Shown here piece after piece: positions 7,541-13,781 of a stretch of DNA of 17,471 bases. The notes under the pieces were generated by a model. The model made no database searches. It saw only the letters and a program-made list of their open reading frames with translations, and was not told the origin of the DNA. Each line of letters opens with the position of its first letter. Position 1 is the stretch's first letter. Both the position numbers and the translations under genes were made by a program. Origin of the DNA: Candidatus Cellulosilyticum pullistercoris (GTDB lineage: Bacteria; Bacillota; Clostridia; Lachnospirales; Cellulosilyticaceae); assembly GCA_018883705.1 (NCBI GenBank), contig JAHLFQ010000059.1, positions 1 through 17,471 of the forward strand. Direction: 5' to 3'.

Positions 7541-7569
7541 TTGACACACAAAGTTGGATTGTATACAAT
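7541..7569 (+). promoter_or_regulatory. Promoter of the Re-citrate synthase / isocitrate dehydrogenase operon, with palindromic operator candidate
   Basis: A perfect -35 TTGACA (7541-7546), a 17-nt spacer and TACAAT (7564-7569) sit about 64 nt upstream of the GTG start. The perfect 12-bp palindrome ATTGTATACAAT (7558-7569) covers the -10 box, a position where a bound dimeric regulator would block polymerase. The regulator is unknown. The rest of the gap, 7391-7540, shows no convincing gene. Confidence 0.72.
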
Positions 7570-7632
7570 TATACATAAGTTATTTTCAGACAATTAAATG
7601 ATTTGATTTTAAAAATTGCAAGGGGTGATGGT

Positions 7633-9018
7633 GTGTTTGAATTAAATAAAAGAACGAACCTATTAACGAGTCCTGAAAAAAATCATCAGTTAGAAGATAG
7701 ACAAGACGCGAATATGTTTCGCGAGTTTTTTCCATATGATGAAATACCTCGTGTAGCTTTCAACAATGTACATGTACCTATGTATATGCAGGATAACATT
7801 TATATTACAGACACTACATTTAGAGACGGACAACAGTCAAGGGCACCGTATACGATAGAACAAATTGTTCAAATTTATAAATACTTTCACCGTTTAAGTG
7901 GGCCCAAAGGCATTTTGAGACAGTGTGAATTCTTCCTATATAGTGAAAAGGATAGAAATGCTGTTTATAAATGTAGAGAGTTAGGTTATGAATTCCCACA
8001 GATTACTTCTTGGATTAGGGCTTCAGAAAAGGATTTCGAACTTGTAAAGCAAATGGAAATTGATGAAACAGGGATCTTGGTAAGTTGTTCAGACTATCAT
8101 ATTTTCCATAAACTACATATGAAACGTTCAGAAGCAATCACGCATTATACAAAGATTGTTAGACAGTGCATTGATAAAGGTATTATTCCACGTTGTCATT
8201 TTGAAGATATTACAAGAGCAGATATATATAATTTTGTTGTACCATTTGCAAGAGAACTTATGAAAATTAGTGAAGAGACGAAAGTACCTATTAAGATACG
8301 TGCTTGTGATACCATGGGATATGGGGTAAGTTATCCAGGCGCTATGATTCCAAGAAGCGTGCCTGGTATTATGTATGCGCTTCATCAATATGCTGGAGTG
8401 CCTCATGAATGGATTGAGTGGCATGGTCATAATGATTTTTATCGTGCAGTAGCCAATTCTACAACAGCTTGGTTATATGGATGTAGCAGTGTCAATTGTT
8501 CGTTATTTGGTATTGGAGAAAGAACTGGTAATACGCCACTTGAAGCAATGGTTATTGAATATGCACAGTTAAAAGGCACACTAGATGGAATGGATACAAG
8601 GGTTATTACGGAGCTTGCGGAGTATTTTGAAAGGGAGATAGGAGAAAAGATACCTGAAAGAACACCTTTCGTAGGAAGAAATTTTAATGTAACAAGAGCT
8701 GGTATTCATGCAGATGGTCTTCTTAAGAATGAAGAAATCTATAATGTATTTGATACAGAAAAACTATTAAATCGCCCTGTGCGAGTTTCTGTAAGTAATA
8801 CATCAGGTCTTGCAGGGATTGCACATTGGATTAATAGTAATCCGGCTTATGGAATGTTAAAAGGCATTGATAAAAATGATGAACTGTGTGTACATATTAA
8901 AAATTGGGTAGATATACAATATGAAGAGGGACGTACAACAGTTATTAGTGATGAAGAATTAGATAAAATTATATCAGCATATTTAAAAGATCATAGATCA
9001 ATAGAAACTAGATCTTGA
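7633..9018 (+). CDS. Probable Re-citrate synthase (homocitrate/isopropylmalate synthase family)
   Basis: HMGL-like TIM-barrel acyltransferase that condenses acetyl-CoA with a 2-oxo acid; here most likely oxaloacetate, giving citrate. Landmarks in the 461-residue product: D-T-T-F-R-D-G-Q-Q-S-R at 60-70 (metal and substrate binding), the metal motif H-G-H-N-D at 264-268, and G-I-G-E-R-T-G-N at 293-300. The C-terminal leucine-feedback domain of true LeuA is absent. Citrate is inferred from this architecture, which resembles the clostridial Re-citrate synthase, and from the isocitrate dehydrogenase gene 32 nt downstream. Homocitrate or citramalate synthase remain alternatives. The frame opens at TTG 7603, but AAGGGGTGAT (7620-7629) points to GTG 7633, inside the expected leader of the mapped promoter. 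Confidence 0.72.
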   Translation: MFELNKRTNLLTSPEKNHQLEDRQDANMFREFFPYDEIPRVAFNNVHVPMYMQDNIYITDTTFRDGQQSRAPYTIEQIVQIYKYFHRLSGPKGILRQCEFFLYSEKDRNAVYKCRELGYEFPQITSWIRASEKDFELVKQMEIDETGILVSCSDYHIFHKLHMKRSEAITHYTKIVRQCIDKGIIPRCHFEDITRADIYNFVVPFARELMKISEETKVPIKIRACDTMGYGVSYPGAMIPRSVPGIMYALHQYAGVPHEWIEWHGHNDFYRAVANSTTAWLYGCSSVNCSLFGIGERTGNTPLEAMVIEYAQLKGTLDGMDTRVITELAEYFEREIGEKIPERTPFVGRNFNVTRAGIHADGLLKNEEIYNVFDTEKLLNRPVRVSVSNTSGLAGIAHWINSNPAYGMLKGIDKNDELCVHIKNWVDIQYEEGRTTVISDEELDKIISAYLKDHRSIETRS

Positions 9019-9050
9019 GTATAAAAATAGGATATTTAGGAGGATACATA

Positions 9051-10187
9051 ATGGATAAGTTAGAAATGGCAAAAGCGCACTTTGCAGCACTTGTAGAAGC
9101 ACAACTTAAAAGAGTTGAAAATATGAAAAATGATAAGGGAGCTGTAGATTACAGTACACTTGATAAGATCATAATTGGTTGTTGTGGCGGAGATGGTATT
9201 GGTCCAGCCATCACAGCAGAAGCTGAACGTGTACTTCGTGCAGTTCTTAAAAAGGATGTAGAAAGTGGAAAAATTGTATTTAAGCAAATTAATGGTTTAA
9301 CAATAGAAAATCGTATTGCTGCCAATAAAGCAATTCCAGATGATGTACTTGCAGAACTTAAAGCTTGTGACATTATTTTAAAAGGACCTACAACAACACC
9401 AAGTAAGGGAGATGGCCCTAACATTGAAAGTGCTAATGTAGCCATGAGAAGAGAATTAGACCTTTTTGCTAATGTAAGGCCAGTTGCTGTGCCAGAAGAA
9501 GGAATTGACTGGACCTTTTTCCGTGAAAACACAGAAGGTGAATACGCACTTGGTAGTAAAGGCATAGTTATTGATGAAGATATGTCTTTTGATTTTAAAG
9601 TAACAACGACTCAAGGAACAGAGAGAATTGCCCGTCAAGCTTTTGAATTTGCTCGTAAAAATGGTAAAAAGCATGTAGCCATTATTACAAAAGCAAATAT
9701 TCTAAAGAAAACAGACGGTAAATTCTTAGAGCTTTGCTATAATGTTGCAAAAGACTATCCAGAAATCCAAGTAGACGATTGGTTTGTAGATATTATCTCA
9801 GCTAACTTAATTAATGAGAAAGTTAGAAAAGGTTTTGAAGTCTTTATTCTTCCAAACTTATATGGAGATATTATTACAGATGAAGCTGCACAAATTCAAG
9901 GTGGTGTAGGAACAGCGGGTAGTGCTAATATTGGAAATCACTATGCAATGTTTGAAGCGATTCATGGTAGTGCGCCAAGAATGGTAGAGACAGGTCGTGC
10001 ACAATATGCTAATCCTGCAAGTATGATTAAAGCAGCAGAATTATTACTTCGTCATATTGGCTATGCAAAAGAGGCAGACCGTGTGATTGCAGCGCTTAAT
10101 GTAGCTAATAATACAATAAAAATAACAGGTCGTAGTGATGGGGCAACAGGTGCTGAATTTGCAGATTGTGTGATTGCAAATTTATAG
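9051..10187 (+). CDS. icd: Isocitrate dehydrogenase (isocitrate/isopropylmalate dehydrogenase family)
   Basis: Oxidative decarboxylation of isocitrate to 2-oxoglutarate, supplying glutamate synthesis. The 378-residue product shows G-G-D-G-I-G-P-A (46-53), the substrate loop S-x-N-V-A-M-R-R-E-L-D-L with N-V-R-P (127-144), E-N-T-E-G-E-Y (catalytic Tyr165), T-K-A-N-I-L (catalytic Lys214), and metal-binding Asp residues in V-D-D-W-F-V-D and N-L-Y-G-D-I-I-T-D (269-277). H-G-S-A-P and N-P then form the nucleotide pocket. The Ser and Arg pattern of the substrate loop favours isocitrate over isopropylmalate. The start is ATG 9051 because AGGAGG (9039-9044) lies 6 nt upstream; the longer frame from 9015 lacks such a site. 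Operon partner of the upstream synthase. Confidence 0.88.
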   Translation: MDKLEMAKAHFAALVEAQLKRVENMKNDKGAVDYSTLDKIIIGCCGGDGIGPAITAEAERVLRAVLKKDVESGKIVFKQINGLTIENRIAANKAIPDDVLAELKACDIILKGPTTTPSKGDGPNIESANVAMRRELDLFANVRPVAVPEEGIDWTFFRENTEGEYALGSKGIVIDEDMSFDFKVTTTQGTERIARQAFEFARKNGKKHVAIITKANILKKTDGKFLELCYNVAKDYPEIQVDDWFVDIISANLINEKVRKGFEVFILPNLYGDIITDEAAQIQGGVGTAGSANIGNHYAMFEAIHGSAPRMVETGRAQYANPASMIKAAELLLRHIGYAKEADRVIAALNVANNTIKITGRSDGATGAEFADCVIANL

Positions 10188-10239
10188 TCTATTAAAAAAT
10201 AATAGAGAAATAAATAATGAATTTATAATAAAAAAGTAG

Positions 10240-10285
10240 AGGTACTAGGGGTTATGTATAAATTTGAGCCTTAGTACCTTTTTTT
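10240..10285 (+). terminator. Intrinsic terminator after icd
   Basis: AGGTACTA (10240-10247) pairs with TAGTACCT (10272-10279), with a further imperfect GG/CC extension and a large loop. It ends in seven T residues (10279-10285). It closes the citrate/isocitrate operon. Confidence 0.75.
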
Positions 10286-10317
10286 CAAGATAAATGTAAA
10301 AAAAATAAAAATCCCTG

Positions 10318-10346
10318 TTGACTTATGACAATACATAGTGTAATAT
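10318..10346 (+). promoter_or_regulatory. Promoter of the tRNA operon
   Basis: TTGACT (10318-10323), a 17-nt spacer and TAATAT (10341-10346), about 35 nt upstream of the first tRNA, form a near-consensus vegetative promoter. Confidence 0.75.
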
Positions 10347-10379
10347 TATATGAGTCAGCGGCGAGCTGAAAGAAAATAA

Positions 10380-10451
10380 GGCCCATTGGTCAAGCGGTTA
10401 AGACATCGCCCTTTCACGGCGGTAACACGGGTTCGATTCCCGTATGGGTCA
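10380..10451 (+). tRNA. tRNA-Glu (anticodon TTC)
   Basis: A 72-nt cloverleaf. Acceptor GGCCCAT (10380-10386) pairs with ATGGGTC (10444-10450), discriminator A. The anticodon loop CTTTCAC (10411-10417) has TTC at 10413-10415, and the T-loop GGTTCGATTCC is intact. CCA is not encoded. First gene of a three-tRNA operon. Confidence 0.97.
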
Positions 10452-10474
10452 TTGTTAGTTTAGCTAACAAGAAA

Positions 10475-10549
10475 CGGGGTGTGGCTCAGTTTGGCTAGAG
10501 CGCCTGATTTGGGTTCAGGAGGCCGCAGGTTCGAGTCCTGTCACCCCGA
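10475..10549 (+). tRNA. tRNA-Pro (anticodon TGG)
   Basis: Acceptor CGGGGTG (10475-10481) pairs with CACCCCG (10542-10548), discriminator A. The anticodon stem CCTGA/TCAGG encloses the loop TTTGGGT with TGG at 10510-10512, and the T-arm contains GGTTCGAGTCC. CCA is not encoded. It lies 23 nt after tRNA-Glu. Confidence 0.97.
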
Positions 10550-10555
10550 TTATAT

Positions 10556-10628
10556 GGGTCACTAGCTCAGTCGGTAGAGCACTTGACTTTTAATCAAGTT
10601 GTCCCGGGTTCGATTCCCGGGTGGCTCA
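10556..10628 (+). tRNA. tRNA-Lys (anticodon TTT)
   Basis: Acceptor GGGTCAC (10556-10562) pairs with GTGGCTC (10621-10627) with two G-U pairs, discriminator A. The anticodon stem CTTGA/TCAAG encloses CTTTTAA with TTT at 10589-10591. CCA is not encoded. It lies 6 nt after tRNA-Pro. Confidence 0.97.
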
Positions 10629-10639
10629 TAATTAAAAAG

Positions 10640-10674
10640 CCTAAAACATCAATGTCGATGTTTTAGGTTTTTTT
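10640..10674 (+). terminator. Intrinsic terminator of the tRNA operon
   Basis: CCTAAAACATC (10640-10650) pairs perfectly with GATGTTTTAGG (10657-10667) over a 6-nt loop, followed by seven T residues. Upstream A residues could let it act on the minus strand as well. Confidence 0.92.
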
Positions 10675-10754
10675 GCGTTAAATAATAGGAAGTTAAAAAA
10701 ACTTATCATAAAGGTATTTATTAGGTAAATTATTATGATGCAGGAGATTCTAAC

Positions 10755-10783
10755 TTGTAGAGAGATATATATAGTTGTATATT
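10755..10783 (+). promoter_or_regulatory. Possible promoter of the NimA-like gene
   Basis: TTGTAG (10755-10760), a 17-nt spacer and TATATT (10778-10783) lie about 60 nt upstream of the start codon. The region is very AT-rich, so the match could be fortuitous. Confidence 0.4.
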
Positions 10784-10842
10784 ATAGTAAATTATAGATG
10801 GCCAATACTTTAATATAAGGATAATAATTGGAGGAACCAAAT

Positions 10843-11316
10843 ATGAGAAGAAAAGATAGAGAAATTACAGATTTAAATGAAATACTAAGTATTATAAAGA
10901 AGTGCGATGTATGTAGAATTGCATTGTTTGATGAAGCATTTCCATATATAGTACCCCTTAACTTTGGAGTAGAAGTAGATAAGGAACAAATTGTTTTGTA
11001 TTTTCATAGTGCGGGTGTAGGTAAGAAGATAGATCTTATTAAAGCGAATAAAAAAGTGGCTTTCGAAATGGATTGTGAGCATCGTTTAGTGGCAGGTTCG
11101 ATAAGTTGTCATTATACAATGGAATACGAAAGTGTTTGTGGTAATGGTGAAATGACAATTGTAGGGGATGAAGAGAAAGTAAAGGCATTAAAATGTCTCA
11201 TGAAACAGTATGTACAGGCGGATGACTTTGAATTTAATGATAAGTCAGTACGAGCTGTGACAGTATTAAAGCTTACAGTACAGACTGTTACAGGTAAGCG
11301 ATTAAATAAAAAGTAG
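10843..11316 (+). CDS. NimA-like pyridoxamine 5'-phosphate oxidase-family flavoprotein
   Basis: Small FMN-binding split-barrel protein of the PNPOx-like / NimA group; physiological substrate unknown. The 157-residue product opens with M-R-R-K-D-R-E-I-T-D and continues with the strand pattern V-C-R-I-A-L...P-Y-I-V-P-L-N-F-G. It then has the flavin-phosphate segment L-Y-F-H-S-A-G-V-G-K-K-I-D-L-I and V-A-F-E-M-D, all typical of the family. The start is ATG 10843 because GGAGG (10830-10834) lies 8 nt upstream; the upstream TTG at 10828 overlaps that site. NimA homologues can reduce nitroimidazoles, but most chromosomal copies are untested. It appears monocistronic. Confidence 0.88.
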   Translation: MRRKDREITDLNEILSIIKKCDVCRIALFDEAFPYIVPLNFGVEVDKEQIVLYFHSAGVGKKIDLIKANKKVAFEMDCEHRLVAGSISCHYTMEYESVCGNGEMTIVGDEEKVKALKCLMKQYVQADDFEFNDKSVRAVTVLKLTVQTVTGKRLNKK

Positions 11317-11394
11317 AAAAATGATACTTAAAGCCTGAGTGATTCGAAATATCTAATGCATATATGGAAATAAGATATTATTTAATTAGGAATA

Positions 11395-11423
11395 TTGTAA
11401 CTCCATCTTAGAGAGCTTATAAT
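11395..11423 (+). promoter_or_regulatory. Promoter of the GNAT-like gene
   Basis: TTGTAA (11395-11400), a 17-nt spacer and the consensus -10 TATAAT (11418-11423) lie about 50 nt upstream of the ATG at 11476. Confidence 0.62.
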
Positions 11424-11475
11424 AGAAAGGGAAAAAGAGCAGAAGATTTGAGCTAGGTATGAGGGGGAATAAAAC

Positions 11476-11901
11476 ATGAATGAGTTACAAAGCTTACTTG
11501 AAAGTGCGGGTTTCTCTGTAAAAAGGGTACCAGAAACCATTTTACCATTTCAACACTTAACAGCACTTATTATTAATGAAAATCTTAAATTTGTTTATGA
11601 AGAAGAAGCTGATGGTACTTTGATGATAAGGGAAATTAAAGTAGATGAAGGGTATTTAAATTTAGGATATACAACTAGATTATTAGCGTTTTTACATCAA
11701 CAAACGGAATACAACATTATTTTACCTTTTGTAACAACGCCAAAGCTTGCGCATATTTGTGAAAAGTTAGGAATAGAAAGAGATGACCATTGTGTGGACT
11801 GTTATGGGTATAATAGTGCATTTTATGCTATTGCTAAAAACTATATTTTCTTTGAAGGAAAATACGGTCATTATGTTGTAAAGAGATTAGATAAACATTA
11901 A
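11476..11901 (+). CDS. Uncharacterised protein, possibly GNAT-fold
   Basis: A 141-residue cytosolic protein with no sure family. The middle part is arranged like a GNAT acetyltransferase: I-R-E-I-K-V-D-E-G-Y-L-N-L-G-Y-T-T-R-L-L-A-F-L could be strand 4 and the acetyl-CoA helix. L-A-H-I-C-E-K-L-G-I-E could be the late 'Y-x-K-x-G-F' helix. The classical Q/R-x-x-G-x-G/A pyrophosphate loop is not intact (N-L-G-Y-T-T), so catalytic activity is doubtful. The start is ATG with GAGGGGG 10 nt upstream. It is convergent with glnS, and the inverted-repeat arm at 11938 begins 36 nt after its stop, where its terminator would be expected. Confidence 0.65.
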   Translation: MNELQSLLESAGFSVKRVPETILPFQHLTALIINENLKFVYEEEADGTLMIREIKVDEGYLNLGYTTRLLAFLHQQTEYNIILPFVTTPKLAHICEKLGIERDDHCVDCYGYNSAFYAIAKNYIFFEGKYGHYVVKRLDKH

Positions 11902-11937
11902 GTGAATAAAATAGACTCATAAGAATGAGTATAAAAG

Positions 11938-11957
11938 TAAATAAAAAAAGAAGCCTC
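11938..11957 (+). repeat. Left arm of a 20-bp perfect inverted repeat flanking the Thoeris module
   Basis: TAAATAAAAAAAGAAGCCTC is the exact reverse complement of 14029-14048. With the right arm it would make a classic bidirectional terminator (A tract, GC-containing stem, T tract). See the separate finding on the split terminator. Confidence 0.9.
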
Positions 11958-11973
11958 AATAATTGAATATAAG

Positions 11974-11994
11974 GTATAAAGTATAAAGTATAAT
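11974..11994 (+). repeat. Three tandem heptamers GTATAAA/GTATAAA/GTATAAT
   Basis: Direct repeats at 11974-11980, 11981-11987 and 11988-11994, just inside the left boundary of the module. The last overlaps TATAATCAA (11989-11997), which recurs in inverted orientation near the right boundary (13995-14003). Confidence 0.7.
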
Positions 11995-12027
11995 CAAGTA
12001 AAGTTATATCTTATATTTATAAGCTTT

Positions 12028-12051
12028 TAGTTTGATTATATATAATCAAAC
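12028..12051. repeat. 22-bp perfect palindrome containing TAGTTTGATTATA copy 1
   Basis: Positions 12030-12051 form a perfect inverted repeat with no spacer (half-site GTTTGATTATA). The 13-mer TAGTTTGATTATA at 12028-12040 recurs exactly at 13897-13909 and 13991-14003, only in this module. It could be a regulator or recombinase site. Confidence 0.8.
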
Positions 12052-12072
12052 ATTTTATATGTAGAATAAAAG

Positions 12073-12118
12073 TACATCTATTAAATCAATCTTTTTTGAT
12101 ATAATGGATGTATTTTTT
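12073..12118 (+). terminator. Intrinsic terminator upstream of the Thoeris genes
   Basis: A 15-nt arm (12073-12087, starting TACATCTATTA) pairs with 12098-12112 (ending TAATGGATGTA) with one mismatch and one G-U pair, over a 10-nt loop. It is followed by six T residues. It would stop transcripts arriving from the 141-residue gene and insulate the defence genes. Confidence 0.8.
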
Positions 12119-12180
12119 ATATTTTATTAAGGATTGAATTTATTAGATGAATAAAAACGACAAAAAAGTTTAGAATCGTG

Positions 12181-12192
12181 ATACAATTGTAT
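12181..12192. promoter_or_regulatory. Palindromic operator or promoter element upstream of thsB
   Basis: ATACAATTGTAT is a perfect 12-bp palindrome 42 nt upstream of the thsB ATG and contains a -10-like TACAAT. No strong -35 was found at the right spacing (ACGACA at 12157 is 19 nt away). A TATAAAT at about 12202 is another possible -10. Tentative. Confidence 0.4.
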
Positions 12193-12233
12193 TGAGAAAT
12201 ATATAAATAATATTAGAAAGGAGATAATATTAT

Positions 12234-12839
12234 ATGAGTAAACAGGTTTATATTAGTGCAGATTATTCAGAGGGTAGTGGTGACAGAAATGTCGTCGAGG
12301 AACTTAACAAATGGGGGACTGATAGGCAACATAAAGTGGATTTTATAGATATGTCGAAAGTAGCTTCAGGTAGCGTTTCAAACGATCCTGATTGTCGCCC
12401 TTGTGATTTGAAACTAGAGTTTAATCAACAGATAAATGCATCTTCCGCTGTTATATTTATTGTTGGTGATAAGACTGCTGCTCGTACAGCGGGCAGTAAT
12501 TGTTCGAGAGTAAATACTAATAACAACAACTGTAGTTGTACACCATATAAACAAAATGCTAATGGCTCTAAGACTTGTAAGGTGTCTCACACAGTTCGAG
12601 CTACAGATGATGTCGGTAACATAAATACATATTCTTATCTTAGGCATGAGTTTGAACAAGCAAAAAAACGTAAAAAGACCATTATTGTGGTTTATAACTC
12701 ATTACGAAAAGAATCAACTTGGCTTCCTTCTTATATGAAAGATTATGAAAAAGAAGCACAACCTTTTTGGATATATGACAATCACGGTGAAAAAGTCGGT
12801 AACTATGCTTACATAAAAGAGGCACTTGGATATGATTAA
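12234..12839 (+). CDS. thsB: TIR-like protein of a type II Thoeris-type defence system (ThsB-like)
   Basis: Predicted cytosolic NAD-processing TIR-like (DUF1863-like) sensor enzyme that makes a nucleotide signal during phage infection. Visible fold: strand 1 Q-V-Y-I-S-A-D-Y (4-11); V-D-F-I-D-M-S (35-41); K-L-E-F-N-Q-Q-I-N-A-S-S-A-V-I-F-I-V-G (60-78), the usual TIR strand followed by D-K-T; then Y-L-R-H-E-F-E-Q-A-K-K-R-K-K-T-I-I-V-V-Y (135-154). Glu139 is the likely catalytic Glu by analogy with the W-x-R-x-E helix of ThsB. Six cysteines (54, 57, 90, 100, 102, 115) cluster in and before an insertion at about 88-130. The start is ATG with AAAGGAG 10 nt upstream. Its 3' end overlaps the Macro-domain gene by 8 nt, so expression is coupled. 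Confidence 0.82.
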   Translation: MSKQVYISADYSEGSGDRNVVEELNKWGTDRQHKVDFIDMSKVASGSVSNDPDCRPCDLKLEFNQQINASSAVIFIVGDKTAARTAGSNCSRVNTNNNNCSCTPYKQNANGSKTCKVSHTVRATDDVGNINTYSYLRHEFEQAKKRKKTIIVVYNSLRKESTWLPSYMKDYEKEAQPFWIYDNHGEKVGNYAYIKEALGYD

Positions 12840-13674
12840 GATGATAAGAAACTTGAATATGATTGAGTTGATAAAAAAAAGCAGTGCATGGACACTGAGC
12901 ATAATTAGTGGAGTCTTTACAGTTGTCCCTGAATCATTTTTTGCAAAAATTAAATTGATATCAAGTGCTTCTGATGAGCTAAATATTATATTAAGTCGAG
13001 TTTTGGCTCTTATCCTTGTACTTGTCGTAGTAGTAATAATAATGACTCTGTATTTAAGTTATAGAAAAAGTGTTCAAATAAAAGGGCATAATTATAGTAT
13101 TCAGATTGAATATGGAGATATATTTCAGATGAGCTCTTGCAAAAAAGTAATTGCCTTTGATGAATGTTTCACGACAAGTGTAGGAAGTGCTCCTGGGGAT
13201 GTAAAACCAACATCTGTCTGTGGACAGTATCTTAATGCACATCCAATACAAGATATGCAGGGGTTAATTGACGCTACAGGCTTAAAGCCGGCTAAAAGAA
13301 AATCAGACTATGAAAAAAAGGTGAGATATGAATCGGGTAAATTAGTGCCTAATGGAGACTACTTACTGATGGCATTTGCAAAGTTAGATGAAAAAGGATT
13401 GGGAGGATTAACTCGTGATCAATTCCTTGATGCACTATCAACACTGTGGGAAGAGATTGATAGATACTATGGGCAAGAGGATGTATGTATAACTATATTA
13501 GGTTCAGGAATTACTCGTATGAAAGGTGAATCGCTCACACAGCAGCAATTGCTGGACATAATAATTGCGTCATATCAACTAAGTTCCTCCAAAATTAAAT
13601 CTCCTTATAAATTGCATATTGTATGCCAAAGGAAAGATGACTTTTCTCTAAATAAAATTGGTGAAAATCTTTAG
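12832..13674 (+). CDS. thsA: Transmembrane Macro-domain effector of type II Thoeris-type defence (ThsA-like)
   Basis: Predicted membrane effector that senses an ADP-ribose-derived signal. The 280-residue product has two hydrophobic segments (about 19-37 and 57-77). They are followed by a ThsA-type Macro domain (formerly DUF6430) from about residue 88: I-E-Y-G-D-I-F, K-K-V-I-A-F-D-E-C-F, C-G-Q-Y-L, then the ligand loop I-L-G-S-G-I-T-R-M and L-L-D-I-I-I-A-S-Y. From published type II systems, signal binding to the Macro domain is expected to trigger oligomerisation and membrane damage; that is inference here. The start is ATG 12832, overlapping the thsB stop, with AAGAGG (12817-12822) 9 nt upstream; an in-frame TTG at 12826 and ATG at 12841 are alternatives. 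Confidence 0.85.
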   Translation: MIKMIRNLNMIELIKKSSAWTLSIISGVFTVVPESFFAKIKLISSASDELNIILSRVLALILVLVVVVIIMTLYLSYRKSVQIKGHNYSIQIEYGDIFQMSSCKKVIAFDECFTTSVGSAPGDVKPTSVCGQYLNAHPIQDMQGLIDATGLKPAKRKSDYEKKVRYESGKLVPNGDYLLMAFAKLDEKGLGGLTRDQFLDALSTLWEEIDRYYGQEDVCITILGSGITRMKGESLTQQQLLDIIIASYQLSSSKIKSPYKLHIVCQRKDDFSLNKIGENL

Positions 13675-13781
13675 TAGAAAATACATGATTAGAATAAAGA
13701 TTTACCCACACCCACTACCCCAATAGCATTGACTTCTTAATGACCTAATTAATTCTATAAATTTGTTGTTTCTTTAACCGA

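Noticed and set aside
7603..7632. TTG 7603 as start of the Re-citrate synthase
   Set aside because: No Shine-Dalgarno site before it; AAGGGGTGAT at 7620-7629 clearly serves GTG 7633.
9015..9050. N-terminal extension of isocitrate dehydrogenase
   Set aside because: It overlaps the stop of the upstream gene and contains the AGGAGG site for ATG 9051.
11915..11930. ACTCAT-AAGA-ATGAGT hairpin after the 141-residue gene as a terminator
   Set aside because: Only six AT-rich base pairs and no T tract.
13703..13726. C-rich tract downstream of thsA as a G-quadruplex on the minus strand
   Set aside because: Only three runs of three or more G, so a standard four-run quadruplex is not supported; no transposon end was recognised in it either.
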